A stretch of 61,062 nt of DNA from Campylobacter jejuni subsp. jejuni 414 (lineage in GTDB: Bacteria > Campylobacterota > Campylobacteria > Campylobacterales > Campylobacteraceae), in the NCBI GenBank assembly GCA_000163995.1, contig CM000855.1, positions 682,102 to 743,163 on the forward strand, written 5' to 3'. This document shows positions 8,433-18,539 of the stretch, one piece after another (position 1 is the stretch's first letter; every line of letters starts with the position of its first letter). The notes beneath the pieces were generated by a model that worked only from the letters and a program-made list of their open reading frames with translations, ran no database searches and was not told where the DNA came from. The translations under genes and the position numbers were made by a program.

Positions 8433-11351
8433 ATGACTAACTACCAAGAAAAAGATTTAGAAAATTTCATAGAAGCATATTTGTTAGAAAATAATGATTA
8501 TATCAAAAGAACAAATGAAAATTACGATAAAAATTTATGTTTAGATGTAGAGCTTTTTGAGAATTTCTTACAAGCTACGCAAAGTGTGGCACTTGAAGAG
8601 CTTAAAAAGCGTTGCGGACAAAACTATAAAAAAGAACTTTTTGATCGTATTTTCTCACAGATTAAAACCAAAGGTATAGTTAAAGCCTTACAAGGCTATG
8701 TAGAGATCAAAGGCATCAAAATTTACCTAGCCTTTGCCAAGCCAAACACCAACGCAAACGCACAAAGCTTATACAACTACGATCAAAACACCCTTTCTAT
8801 CATACGCCAGCTTTACTATAGCACGCAAAATAAAAACTCCCTTGACATGGTGATCTTTTTAAATGGCTTGCCCCTTATCACCATAGAGCTTAAAAACCAT
8901 TTCACCGGACAAAATGTCTTTCATGCTATAGAGCAGTATAAAAAAGACAGAAATCCAAGAGAACCTATGTTTAGCCTTACTATAGTACATTTTTCATTAG
9001 ATCATGATCTTTGCTATATGAGTACAAAATTAGATCAAGACGCAACTATATTTTTACCTTTTAATCTTGGTTTAAACAATGGCAGCGGTAAGATAGGTTT
9101 AGCAAATGGAGCAGGCAATCCACCAAGTGATGGTATAAAAACAGCTTATTTGTGGGAGAAAATCTTTAAAAAAAATACTTTGTTAAATTTATTTTTTAAT
9201 TTTGTGCAAGTTGTAAAAAAGAAAAATGAAGAAATCATCATATTTCCTAGATACCATCAATTTGATGTAGTAGAAAAGCTACTCGCCCATGCAAAAGAAA
9301 ACGGCACAGGGCAACGCTATTTGATCCAGCATAGTGCAGGAAGTGGCAAGAGCAATTCTATATTTTGGCTTGCACATAATCTCGTAAGCTTACATAGACT
9401 TGAAAAAAATATCTTTGATTCTATCATCGTAGTAACCGATAGAAAAGTGCTTGATAGGCAAATAAGAGAAAATGTAAAATCTTTTTCACAGAAGACAAAA
9501 AATCTAGTCGAAGCTATCACTCATGGAAGCAAACAGCTTAAAAATGCTTTAGAAGAAGGTAAGAAAATCATCATCACAACCATACAAAAATTTCCTTTTA
9601 TTTTAGATGAAATCAAAACTTTAAAAAGCAAAACTTTTGCTATCATCATCGATGAAGCACACTCTAGTCAAAGCGGAAGCAACGCTCAAAAAATGGCAGA
9701 AGCCATAAGGGATAAAAGCAGTGATGAAAATCAAAATTTAGATGATGAAATTTTAGAAATCATAAAAAATAAAAAACTCCAAAGCAATGCTTCTTATTTT
9801 GCATTTACCGCTACGCCTAAGCCAAAAACCTTAGAAATGTTTGGTATGCCTTGTGATGTTAATGGAGAACAAATGTTTATCCCTTTTCATCTTTACTCGA
9901 TGAAACAAGCCATAGAAGAAGGTTCTATACTCGATGTATTAAAAGACTATACAACGTATAAAAGTTACTATAAAATCATATCTTGTACAAATGACAATCC
10001 AAAATACGACAAAAAAAGAGCAAACGCAAAACTAAAAGCCTATGTCCAAAACAATATAAAAACAATCGAACAAAAATCACAAATCATGTGTGAGCATTTT
10101 TTCCAAAATAGCTTTAAAAAGATAAATGGCAAAGCAAAAGCTATGGTTGTAACAAGCTCAAGAGAAAATGCTGTGAAGTATTATCTTGTTTTTAGAGAGT
10201 ATTTAAGAAAAAATTATCCATATTTTAAAGCTATAGTGGCTTTTTCAGGTGAAGTAAATTTAGAAGGTGAAATTTATAGCGAAAGTGGTTTGAATGGTTT
10301 TTCAGAAAATGCTTTAAAAGATGAGTTTAAAAAAGATGAGTATCGTTTTTTAATCGTTGCGGAAAAATACCAAACCGGATTTGATGAGGCATTATTACAT
10401 ACGATGTATGTAGATAAAGCATTAAGCGGGGTAAGTGCGGTACAAACTCTATCAAGACTAAACCGAACTTGCGAAAACAAAGAAAACACTTTTGTGCTAG
10501 ATTTTGTTAATACTCATGAAGATATTGCAAAATCTTTTAGTGTATTTTATGAGCAAACTTATTTAAGTGAAGCCACAGATGATAATAGAATTTTTGATCT
10601 AAAGGCAAATTTAAACGAATACGAAATTTACACCCAAGAACAAATAGATGATTTTACAGACGCTATTTTAAGAAAAGAAAAAGAAAATGTCATTCATGCA
10701 AAATTAGACATAATGCTAAGTAGGTTTGATCAAAAAAGCGATGATGAAAAATTGGATTTTTATAATAAAGCAAGGACTTATCTTAAAGAGTATTCTTTTT
10801 TAGCTCAAATATTACCTTATGAAGATATAGAACTTGAAAAACTTTATATACTACTTAAAAAGCTTGTTTGTAAGATCATCTTACCTAAATCACAAGATTT
10901 GGCTAAAGGAATTTTAGATAATGTAGATTTTGATAGCTATCGTTTGTTGCTTGATAAAACACAAGATATTATTTTACAAGGAAATGGAGAATTAAAACCT
11001 TCTTTTGCAGATGGGTCAAGTAAAAGCGTTGAAGCTGAACTAGCAGAGCTTTCAAATATCATCAAAGACTTCAACAACAAATACGCAAATATAGACTTTA
11101 ACGAAAGTGATAAAATAGCTAAAATCTTATGTGATATAAAAGATGATATAGTAAAAAATGAAAGAATACGCGAAACTTTCGACAAATCAGACATGCAAAA
11201 TTCTCGTATTGAATTTGATACACTTTTAAAAGATACAATTCAAGACATCTTGGAGTTAAATTTAGAACTTTTTAAACAATTTAATCAAAACATCGAATTT
11301 AAAGACAAGATAGCAAATACAATGTTTAATATGGTTTGTAATGATTTTTAA
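8433..11351 (+). CDS. hsdR: Type I restriction endonuclease subunit HsdR
   Basis: HsdR is the DNA-translocating, cleaving subunit of a type I system. The 972-residue product shows a PD-(D/E)XK-type nuclease site (D138, then E152-x-K154 in ITIELK), a Walker A motif (HSAGSGKSNS, about 300), DEAH (IIIDEAHSSQ, about 405), TATP (FAFTATPKP, about 460) and the helicase motif VI region (VQTLSRLNRTC). The frame is intact over its whole length. It begins two bases after the cargo gene stop, so it belongs to the same operon. With hsdM broken, an active HsdR would lack protective methylation from this locus unless another HsdM acts in trans. Confidence 0.94.
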   Translation: MTNYQEKDLENFIEAYLLENNDYIKRTNENYDKNLCLDVELFENFLQATQSVALEELKKRCGQNYKKELFDRIFSQIKTKGIVKALQGYVEIKGIKIYLAFAKPNTNANAQSLYNYDQNTLSIIRQLYYSTQNKNSLDMVIFLNGLPLITIELKNHFTGQNVFHAIEQYKKDRNPREPMFSLTIVHFSLDHDLCYMSTKLDQDATIFLPFNLGLNNGSGKIGLANGAGNPPSDGIKTAYLWEKIFKKNTLLNLFFNFVQVVKKKNEEIIIFPRYHQFDVVEKLLAHAKENGTGQRYLIQHSAGSGKSNSIFWLAHNLVSLHRLEKNIFDSIIVVTDRKVLDRQIRENVKSFSQKTKNLVEAITHGSKQLKNALEEGKKIIITTIQKFPFILDEIKTLKSKTFAIIIDEAHSSQSGSNAQKMAEAIRDKSSDENQNLDDEILEIIKNKKLQSNASYFAFTATPKPKTLEMFGMPCDVNGEQMFIPFHLYSMKQAIEEGSILDVLKDYTTYKSYYKIISCTNDNPKYDKKRANAKLKAYVQNNIKTIEQKSQIMCEHFFQNSFKKINGKAKAMVVTSSRENAVKYYLVFREYLRKNYPYFKAIVAFSGEVNLEGEIYSESGLNGFSENALKDEFKKDEYRFLIVAEKYQTGFDEALLHTMYVDKALSGVSAVQTLSRLNRTCENKENTFVLDFVNTHEDIAKSFSVFYEQTYLSEATDDNRIFDLKANLNEYEIYTQEQIDDFTDAILRKEKENVIHAKLDIMLSRFDQKSDDEKLDFYNKARTYLKEYSFLAQILPYEDIELEKLYILLKKLVCKIILPKSQDLAKGILDNVDFDSYRLLLDKTQDIILQGNGELKPSFADGSSKSVEAELAELSNIIKDFNNKYANIDFNESDKIAKILCDIKDDIVKNERIRETFDKSDMQNSRIEFDTLLKDTIQDILELNLELFKQFNQNIEFKDKIANTMFNMVCNDF

Positions 11352-11390
11352 AAAAAACAGAATTACCATTAAAGTCGTCAAAAAGGATAA

Positions 11391-12415
11391 ATGTTTATGA
11401 GTGTAGATTTTTTTAAAACCTTCGATCTGTCTAGCAAAGAACGCCTAAAAGCTAAAAAAGTGCAGGGTAAAAAATATGAAATTTTTCTCAATGAAAACGA
11501 GCAAAGTTTTATAACTCCTAAAGTGTCTTTTAAGGAAATTTTGAGGTATTATTATCTTTATCCTAAGAATGCTAAGCCGACTTCTAAACTCCCTTTTTTT
11601 AAGCCAAATTTAAATTATTTTCACACTCCACATATCACTTGGCTTGGGCATTCTTCGCTTTTTGTAAGTTTTAAGGAATATAAAATTTTAATTGATCCTG
11701 TTTTTAATACCCATGCTTCGCCTATTTTTTTCATCAACAAGGTTTTTAAAAATGCACCTGTTTATAATGTAAATGATTTTGATGAAATTTTTGCCGTGAT
11801 TATTACGCATTCGCATTTTGATCATTTAGATAAAAAAAGTGTAAAAGCTTTGAAAGATAAAGCTAAATTTTTCATCACGCCTTTAAAGATAGGGAATTAC
11901 CTGAAAAGTTATGGAGTGAGTAAGAAAAAAATCATAGAGCTTGATTGGTGGAGCGGAGTGGAATTTGACGAGCTTAAAATTATCGCAACACCAGCACAAC
12001 ATAGCTCAAGTCGTGGTGATGGTAAAAATAAAACCCTTTGGGCTTCTTTTGTAATGCAATTTCCAAATAAACGCATTTTCTTAAGTGCGGATGGAGGGTA
12101 TTTACACATTTTAAAAAAATAGGTGAGTATTTTGGAGGTTTTGATTTAGCTTGTCTTGAAAGCGGACAATTTAATACCGCTTGGCCTTTTTCACATTCTT
12201 TTCCTAAACAAATTTTAGAAGAAGCAAAAGATCTTAACACAAAAGCTGTAATGCCTATACATTGGGGGAGATTTTTAGCAGGAAGTCATGCTTGGAATGA
12301 GGTAGTAGAATTCCTTCATAAAAATTTATCTTTACCACTTATTGCACCAAAGATGGGCGAATCTTATGAAATAGGAACCAAATTTAAACAGGATTTTTGG
12401 TGGAAAGAAGGATAA
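11391..12415 (+). pseudogene. Metallo-beta-lactamase-fold hydrolase (UlaG/NAPE-PLD-like), frameshifted
   Basis: The N-terminal part shows the metal-binding signature THSHFDHLD and a family-typical WLGHSSLFV stretch, then reads ADGGYLHILKK and stops at 12122. In the next frame the protein resumes as THFKKIGEYFGGFDLACLES and ends at 12415 (MPIHWGRFLAG, WWKEG). Family members carry GY..HF..IGE.FG.FDLA here, so one base is missing at about 12099-12104. Restored, the product would be about 341 residues and cytosolic. Either ATG 11391 or the in-frame ATG two codons on could be the start. It could be a real pseudogene or a sequencing error; other one-base losses occur in this window. Confidence 0.82.
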
Positions 12416-12485
12416 AATTCACATAAGTTTATAGTCTGTATTTTGGCTTTTGCTACAATTTTATAAAACTAAAAAAGGAGATTTT

Positions 12486-12824
12486 ATGAAAATTACTCAA
12501 TGGAGCAAAGCTGAATTTTATCCAAAAGAAGTGAAAATCAATATTTTAATCGATGATGAGCACAGTAAAGAAATTCAAATTTTGCTTGCCAAAGGTAGTG
12601 TGATGAAAGAGCATAAAGCTCCATTTGCCATCCGTGTACAAGTTTTAAGTGGTAAAATTTGGTTTGAGGTGCAAGAGCAAAGATTTCAATTGAACGTTTT
12701 GGATATGATAAGCTTAGAGGCCAATATGTCTCATTCTTTAGGAGGATTAGAGGATTCAATAATAAGGCTTAGTCTTAATAAACTAGATAAAGTCCAAAGA
12801 ATAAATGCAGTACTTAAAAAACCT
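12486..12824 (+). CDS. Small cupin-domain protein
   Basis: A single-domain beta-barrel (cupin) protein of about 113 residues. It has the typical alternation of small hydrophobic strands around GSVMKEHKAPFAIRVQVLSG and MISLEANMSHSLGG; H residues in both blocks could bind a metal. The ATG at 12486 follows AAAAAGGAG; the longer frame back to a TTG at 12450 lacks a ribosome site. The substrate is unknown. The frame stop is the TGA at 12825-12827. A bidirectional hairpin lies downstream. Confidence 0.7.
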
Positions 12825-12907
12825 TGATTTTAGTGTTTTGATTTGAATTTTTGGTTTAATAGGGTTTAAATTAAGTCAGTTGAATTTGATTTAATCAAAT
12901 AAGATTG

Positions 12908-12935
12908 ATAATTCTAGGTTTTAACCTAGAATTAT
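12908..12935. terminator. Bidirectional terminator between the cupin gene and aspB
   Basis: A perfect 13-bp stem (ATAATTCTAGGTT / AACCTAGAATTAT) with a two-base loop sits between two converging genes. A-rich and T-rich flanks exist on both sides, so it can serve both strands. The minus-strand aspB stop codon (12932-12934) lies inside the right arm. Confidence 0.85.
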
Positions 12936-14101
12936 TTATAATTTTTAATGAATTTTATTATTCTTTCTAAACCTTTTTTAATGAAATCATCACTCGTAGC
13001 ATAAGAAAGTCTAAAATATCCGTCCATGCCAAAACCTATTCCTGGGACAACGGCAACTTTTTCTTGTTCAAGTAATTTTTGACAAAATTTCATAGAGTCT
13101 TTTTCTATTTTTTGTATATTTACAAAAAGATAAAAAGCACCTTCTGGTTTATAAACACTAATGTTTGGAATTTGCTTAAGCATACTTAAAGCTAAATCAC
13201 GGCGTTTTTCAAAGGCTTGACGCATTTTTTCTATATCTTGGTCACATTCTCCGTTTAAAGCAGGAATAGCTGCATGTTGAGTGATAGAACAAATATTTGA
13301 AGTGCTTTGTCCTTGAAGTCTTTTAACAGCTGAAATTAAGGCTTTATTTTTGCTTGCCATATAACCAAAACGCCACCCTGGCATAGCTCCACATTTACTA
13401 AGTCCATTTATTGTTACGGTGCGTTTTAAAGCGTCTTCACTTATGCTTGCAAAAGCTATAAAATCAAAACCATCATAGCGAAGTTTTTCATACATTTCAT
13501 CGCTTAAAACAGTGATTTGCGTTCCTTCTAAAACTTTAGCAATTTGAGTTAATTCTTCTTTGGAATAAATCGAACCCACGGGATTTGAAGGAGAGTTTAA
13601 CATTAAAACCTTTGTTTTAGGTGTGATAGCTTTTTTTAATTGCTCGGCAGTGATTTTAAAGCCATTTTCTTCTAATCCATCTATAAACACAGGTTTTCCA
13701 CCTGCAAATTTTACCATTTCAGGATAGCTTACCCAGTAAGGACTAGGGATAATCACTTCATTATCTTTTTCCACTAAGCATTCTATGCATTCAAAAAGAG
13801 AGTGTTTTGCACCTACGTTTGTGATGATTTCACTCGTTTCATAGTCAAGATTATTATCTTTTTTAAGTTTGGTTTGAATAGCTTTTAATACTTCAGAAAT
13901 TCCTGCAACAGCAGTGTATTTTCCACATCCTTTTTCAATAGCAGTTATAGCGGCATTTTTAATAGTTTGTGGCGTATCAAAATCAGGCTCACCTGCTGAA
14001 AAACTAATGATATTTTCGCCTTTAGCTTTAAGTTCGTTAGCAAGTGCAGTGATAGCTAAAGTGATAGATTCTTCTAAAACTTGAGATCTTTTTGTAAGCA
14101 T
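12932..14101 (-). CDS. aspB: Aspartate aminotransferase (class I PLP enzyme)
   Basis: This enzyme transfers the amino group between aspartate and 2-oxoglutarate, linking the citric acid cycle with amino-acid synthesis. The 389-residue product has fold-type I features: ISFSAGEPDFDTP near the N-terminus, the LNSPSNPVGS motif (N contacts PLP), the PLP-lysine region NGLSKCGAMPGWRFGYM (about 230-246) and a C-terminal FRLSYAT (substrate arginine). The start at 14101 has AAGGA upstream. It is the last gene of the minus-strand run before the bidirectional hairpin. About 170 AT-rich bases separate it from cysE, with nothing clear in them. Confidence 0.93.
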   Translation of the reverse strand: MLTKRSQVLEESITLAITALANELKAKGENIISFSAGEPDFDTPQTIKNAAITAIEKGCGKYTAVAGISEVLKAIQTKLKKDNNLDYETSEIITNVGAKHSLFECIECLVEKDNEVIIPSPYWVSYPEMVKFAGGKPVFIDGLEENGFKITAEQLKKAITPKTKVLMLNSPSNPVGSIYSKEELTQIAKVLEGTQITVLSDEMYEKLRYDGFDFIAFASISEDALKRTVTINGLSKCGAMPGWRFGYMASKNKALISAVKRLQGQSTSNICSITQHAAIPALNGECDQDIEKMRQAFEKRRDLALSMLKQIPNISVYKPEGAFYLFVNIQKIEKDSMKFCQKLLEQEKVAVVPGIGFGMDGYFRLSYATSDDFIKKGLERIIKFIKNYK

Positions 14102-14270
14102 TTTTCAATCCTTAAAATAATTTTTTGTCCAATTTTAGCAGAAAATTGCATTTTTACAATAAATTTAATTTAAAAATGAGTTATAAATTTTTAAATAATG
14201 TGAAAATTTGTATTGGTTTTTTTAAAAAATTAATATGTAAAATTTTATGTATTATAAAAAATTATTATTT

Positions 14271-14903
14271 TTATGATTTAAACTGCTTTAATACAAGATT
14301 TTCAAGTTCTAAAATTTTCTTTTCTAGCTTTTCTAATTTATCCTCGCAGTTTGCATCTATAGCTCTAATATTTTTATTCTTGCGTTCTTCGATAATATAA
14401 GCAGGAATTCCTACAGCGGTTAAATTTGCACCTACATCTTTAACAACCACAGCATTTGAACCTATTTTGGCATTTTCTCCTATAATGATATTACCAAGTA
14501 TTTTTGCACCTGAGCCTATGATTACTCCTTTTTTTATAGTTGGATGGCGTTTGATACCTTTTTCAAGACTTGTTCCACCTAAAGTAACACCTTGATAAAT
14601 TAAAACATCATCTTCTATGACTGCAGTTTGGCCTATAACTACTCCATTGGCATGATCTATAAAAACTCGTCTTCCAAGTTTTGCTCCAGGATGTAAATCT
14701 ACCCCGGTTAAAAATTGAGAAATTCCACTAATCGTTCTAGCAATGCGTTTAAAATTTCTTATGTAAAAAAAATGTGCAAAACGGTAGTTTACTACAGCCC
14801 ATACTCCAGGGTAATTAAAAAAAAGTTCTACGCAAGATCCAAAAGCCGGATCTTGCACCTTTGGTTGAGAAAAATCTTCTTTTATAATACCCCAAAAATT
14901 CAT
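14271..14903 (-). CDS. cysE: Serine O-acetyltransferase CysE
   Basis: CysE makes O-acetylserine from serine and acetyl-CoA, the first step of cysteine synthesis. The 210-residue product has an N-terminal helical part and a left-handed beta-helix made of hexapeptide repeats ([60 protein letters not shown]). The catalytic His is probable in IDHANG. It is shorter than the E. coli enzyme, matching the short SAT class. It starts immediately after the speA stop, so the two are likely co-transcribed. The C-terminal coiled tail is lysine- and glutamate-rich. Confidence 0.92.
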   Translation of the reverse strand: MNFWGIIKEDFSQPKVQDPAFGSCVELFFNYPGVWAVVNYRFAHFFYIRNFKRIARTISGISQFLTGVDLHPGAKLGRRVFIDHANGVVIGQTAVIEDDVLIYQGVTLGGTSLEKGIKRHPTIKKGVIIGSGAKILGNIIIGENAKIGSNAVVVKDVGANLTAVGIPAYIIEERKNKNIRAIDANCEDKLEKLEKKILELENLVLKQFKS

Positions 14904-16739
14904 CTAAACTCCTATACTTTTTAAATATCCATTGTCGTTTAAGAAAAGATAAAGCTCACCTAAAATATGCTTTTTTTGTTTGTCATTTACAAGTTTAGAA
15001 TTGCTTATACGTTCATTAAGTATATTCATAATAGCGTGTATATCATAGTCTAAATCTTCTAAGGCATCAAGTATAGATTGTGCTTCTATAATTCCTTCGA
15101 TTTCATAACCTTTTTCATTGATGCTTATAATGGCTTCGGTAGGATGAGTAAAAAGATTGTGTTTCATTCCAAGTACTTCTTGATAAGCACCTACAAGAAA
15201 AAAACCTAAAAAATAATTTTCTTTTTCCACATCTACATCGTGTAAAAATAAAGGATTATCTTTAGAGTATGAAATTTCTCCATCACTATCGCAAGTTATA
15301 TCCCAAATGCTTGCACTTCTGGTTGGTTCTTCATCTAAATGATCAAGTGGCATGATAGGAAAATTTTGCTCTAAACCCCAAAAATCAGGTATGCTTTGAA
15401 AAAGTGAAAAATTTACTAAATATCTTTCTTGCACTTCATCTTGTATAGCGAGCAAATCTGCAGGATTTTGCTTATCTCCTAAGAGCAAGATAGCTTTTTT
15501 TGTAATTAAATGGGTTAAAATTTCAGCATTGGAACGATCTTGTAAATCCACATAACCCAAATCAAAAAGGGTTAAAATGCTCTCTAAGTGATCTATGCTA
15601 TCGTGTAAATATTCTAAAGCATTTGAAGGTTTTATACTTTTGTAAAGATCATAAAGCTCGTCAATGAGTTTTGGATTTTGTTTTTTAAGTATGAGTTTAT
15701 TTTCTGCGTATTCTTGTGAAAAAAGCTCCAATACAGGAGCGATTAAAACCGCATGATTGGCTGCTACAAAACGGCCGCTTTCTATGAAAATATCAGGTTC
15801 AAGATCTTTTTTTTGTTCGGCTATATTTTTTAGAATAAAAACTACATCATTAGCGTATTCTCTTAAGGTGTAGTTTCTATTTTTTTCGTTTTTAAACTGT
15901 GAGTATTCCACAGCTAAGCCACCGCCAAGATTAATAGCTTTTAAATTTTTAGCTCCCATTTTTCTAAGTTCTGTATAGATATTTCCTGCTTCGTTTAAGG
16001 CTTTTTTCAAAGGGTGAATTTCAGTAATTTGCGAGCCTAGGTGAAAATGTATCATGGTAAATTGTTCTAAAAGCTTATTTTCTTTAAGTAAATTTACTGC
16101 TTCTATAAGCTCAGTAGAGGTAAGTCCAAATTTAGAATAAATTCCACCACTTTTTGCCCAAATTCCAACTCCTGCGGAGTGTAAACGCACACGCAGTCCT
16201 ATGTTTGGTTTTGGTTTAAAGCGTTCTTTGGCTATATCTATGATGGCTTCAAGCTCATTAAGTCCTTCTATGGTTAAAGTGATATTATGCCCCATTTCAG
16301 CAGCTATAAAACCTATATTGATAAGTTCTCTATCTTTAAAACCATTTACGGTAATAGGGGCACCTTCGTTGTTATAGGCCATGGCAAGTAAAAGTTCTGC
16401 TTTAGAACCTGCTTCAAGTCCATAGTTATAGTCTTTTCCAAGTTTTACAAGGTTTTTTACAAAGCCAGGATATTGATTGACTTTTAAAGGATAAACGGCG
16501 TTAAATCCTCCTTTATAGCCAAATTCTTTTCTTGCTTTATTGAAATTTCCATAAATATTTTCAATTTGTTTTTGGATAAAATGGGGAAATCTTAAAAGTA
16601 AAGGGCCTTTATATCCATCATCTCTTAATTCTTTGACTATATCAATAATGGCAGGTTTTTTTTCGTGATTGATGCAAACTTTGCCATTTTTGATAATAAA
16701 ATTTTCATTTCCCCAAATATCAATACCATAATCCATCAT
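14904..16739 (-). CDS. speA: Biosynthetic arginine decarboxylase SpeA
   Basis: SpeA is a PLP enzyme that converts arginine to agmatine for polyamine synthesis. The 611-residue product matches the large SpeA class (alanine-racemase-like barrel followed by a C-terminal domain). Visible features are the PLP lysine region NAVYPLKVNQYPGFV, the glycine-rich INLGGGLAVEY and the ESGRFVAANHAV region. It begins with ATGATG overlapping the hisS TGA, so translation is coupled, and it is followed without a gap by cysE. Confidence 0.94.
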   Translation of the reverse strand: MMDYGIDIWGNENFIIKNGKVCINHEKKPAIIDIVKELRDDGYKGPLLLRFPHFIQKQIENIYGNFNKARKEFGYKGGFNAVYPLKVNQYPGFVKNLVKLGKDYNYGLEAGSKAELLLAMAYNNEGAPITVNGFKDRELINIGFIAAEMGHNITLTIEGLNELEAIIDIAKERFKPKPNIGLRVRLHSAGVGIWAKSGGIYSKFGLTSTELIEAVNLLKENKLLEQFTMIHFHLGSQITEIHPLKKALNEAGNIYTELRKMGAKNLKAINLGGGLAVEYSQFKNEKNRNYTLREYANDVVFILKNIAEQKKDLEPDIFIESGRFVAANHAVLIAPVLELFSQEYAENKLILKKQNPKLIDELYDLYKSIKPSNALEYLHDSIDHLESILTLFDLGYVDLQDRSNAEILTHLITKKAILLLGDKQNPADLLAIQDEVQERYLVNFSLFQSIPDFWGLEQNFPIMPLDHLDEEPTRSASIWDITCDSDGEISYSKDNPLFLHDVDVEKENYFLGFFLVGAYQEVLGMKHNLFTHPTEAIISINEKGYEIEGIIEAQSILDALEDLDYDIHAIMNILNERISNSKLVNDKQKKHILGELYLFLNDNGYLKSIGV

Positions 16740-17962
16740 AAAACCTTCTCCAAGTCTGAAATTTTAATCATTTTTTCTTCTTTTTTTGCTAAGTTTTTAT
16801 AAAATAAACTTTCATTTTGTGCTTCATTTTCTCCCATGCAAAGAAAAATTTCAGCATTATTTTTATCTGCATTTTCAAGGTGTTTGGCTAGTTTTCTTGC
16901 TTCATAGCTTAAAAGTACTTTGTATTTTTTTCTTAAATTTGTAGCTATATTTAAAAGCTTATGGATATAAATTTCATCCATAGCACAAAGGTATATTCCT
17001 TCTCTTTCAAGCTTTTCTTCTTTTTGCTCTAAAATAGCTATAATCCTTTCTATACCCATAGCAAAACCTACGCCAAAGCCATTTTTTCCATCAAGATATT
17101 CAATCAATCTATCATATCTTCCACCACCTGCAATAGCAGCCTTTGCACCAATTTCATCGCTGATAAATTCAAAAGCTGTTTTAGAGTAGTAATCAAGTCC
17201 TCTAACCAGCTTAGAATCAATTTCAAAATTCACCCCATTTTCTTTTAAAACGCTTTGCAAAATTTCAAAGTCTTTTTTACAAGATGAACATAAATTTTGA
17301 TTTAAAAGTGGAACATCTTGAAGTAAGCTTTGACAATGTTCCTTTTTGCAGTCTAAAACACGAATAGGGTTTAAGCTTTTTCTACGCAAACAATCCTCGC
17401 AAAAACCTTCTTTGGTATCTAAAAAATGTATTAAATTTTCACGGTATTTTGGCATACATTCTAAACACCCTAGAGAATTAATAAGTAGCTTAAACTTAAT
17501 ATTTAAGCGTGAAAAAATTTCTACTAACATTAAAATAATGCTTGCATCTTCATAAATGCTTGCATTTCCAAAACTTTCAACACCAAATTGATGAAATTCT
17601 CTTAAGCGTCCTTTTTGAGGTCTTTCATAACGAAACATAGAGCCATGATAAAACCATCTTTTTACTGTATTACTTTTATCCATCTTTTTTTCTATATAAG
17701 CACGCACGACTCCAGCGGTTCCTTCAGGGCGCATGCAAACATGATTTTCGCCTTTGTCAATAAATTCATACATTTCTTTACCCACTATATCAGAACTTTC
17801 TCCTACGCTTCTTTTAAAAAGGCTGCAAAGTTCTAAATGTGGTGTATTGATAAAAGTAAAACCATAATTTTTAGCTATTTCTTCACAGGTTTTAACTACT
17901 TTTTCATAATAATATGCATCTTTATCTAATAAATCTTTCATTCCTTTTAAAGCGTTAATCAT
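16736..17962 (-). CDS. hisS: Histidyl-tRNA synthetase
   Basis: A class II aminoacyl-tRNA synthetase that charges tRNA-His. The 408-residue product shows motif 2 (CMRPEGTAGVVRAYIE, RWFYHGSMFRYERPQKGR), the histidine-specific LVRGLDYYSKTAFEF and AAIAGGGRYDRL, motif 3 (GVGFAMGIERI) and a C-terminal anticodon-binding domain. A cysteine-rich insert (CLECMPKY, CEDCLRRK, CKKEHC, CSSCKKD; about 170-230) probably binds zinc. It starts next to the tmk stop; tmk-hisS-speA-cysE form one tight run. Confidence 0.96.
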   Translation of the reverse strand: MINALKGMKDLLDKDAYYYEKVVKTCEEIAKNYGFTFINTPHLELCSLFKRSVGESSDIVGKEMYEFIDKGENHVCMRPEGTAGVVRAYIEKKMDKSNTVKRWFYHGSMFRYERPQKGRLREFHQFGVESFGNASIYEDASIILMLVEIFSRLNIKFKLLINSLGCLECMPKYRENLIHFLDTKEGFCEDCLRRKSLNPIRVLDCKKEHCQSLLQDVPLLNQNLCSSCKKDFEILQSVLKENGVNFEIDSKLVRGLDYYSKTAFEFISDEIGAKAAIAGGGRYDRLIEYLDGKNGFGVGFAMGIERIIAILEQKEEKLEREGIYLCAMDEIYIHKLLNIATNLRKKYKVLLSYEARKLAKHLENADKNNAEIFLCMGENEAQNESLFYKNLAKKEEKMIKISDLEKVL

Positions 17963-18537
17963 TATAAGAATTCCTTTATTTGTTGGTGTAAATTTTCTTT
18001 GCTTTCTTTTGCATCAAGCGTTAAAATTTCTATAGAAATTTTTTCTTTTAAAAACTTAAGAATCTTTTCAAGTTTATCTTGTACACTTAAAAAATACTCA
18101 ATACCGCGTTTTTCTATATTATCGAGTTCTTTTTGATTAAGGCGTTCTTTGATAAGTTTTTCATCACCTTTTAAAAAGATGACTTTTTGTGGAAAAAAAT
18201 TATCTAAAGCAAAGCTATTTAAAGTAAAAAGCAAATCATTTTCAAAATCTTTTGCATAAGCCATACCTGAGATAAAACTTCTATCGCTGATAATCAGTTT
18301 GTTTTGATTGTCTTTTAAGACTTCTTCAAAATGCTGGGCACGGTCAGCTAAAAAAAGCAAAAGTTCAGTTCTTTTGTTAATAGGGTAAGTTTTATTAAGT
18401 AAAATTTCTCTTAAATGTTTTCCAAGTTCTGTTCCACCAGGTTCAAGTGTAAAAACAGCATCTTTGTAAATTTTTTTTAAAAGTGAAATTTGCGTGCTTT
18501 TTCCCACACAATCTATGCCTTCAAAAACTATATACAA
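17962..18537 (-). CDS. tmk: Thymidylate kinase
   Basis: Phosphorylates dTMP to dTDP for DNA synthesis. The frame stays open far upstream into coaD, but the protein should start MYIVFEGIDCVGKST, at a TTG at 18537. This lies two bases after the coaD stop and nine bases after GAAGGA. The result is 191 residues, the usual size. Features are the P-loop EGIDCVGKST (about 6-15), LEPGGTELG (DR(Y/H)-region partner), LFLADRAQHFEEV and ISDRSFISGMAYA. It is coupled to coaD upstream and hisS downstream. Confidence 0.93.
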   Translation of the reverse strand: MYIVFEGIDCVGKSTQISLLKKIYKDAVFTLEPGGTELGKHLREILLNKTYPINKRTELLLFLADRAQHFEEVLKDNQNKLIISDRSFISGMAYAKDFENDLLFTLNSFALDNFFPQKVIFLKGDEKLIKERLNQKELDNIEKRGIEYFLSVQDKLEKILKFLKEKISIEILTLDAKESKENLHQQIKEFL

Positions 18538-18539
18538 GA

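Noticed and set aside
14125-14400. A 91-codon plus-strand ORF between aspB and cysE
   Set aside because: Its first half is AT-rich intergenic sequence and its second half is antisense to cysE; it has no domain and no convincing ribosome site.
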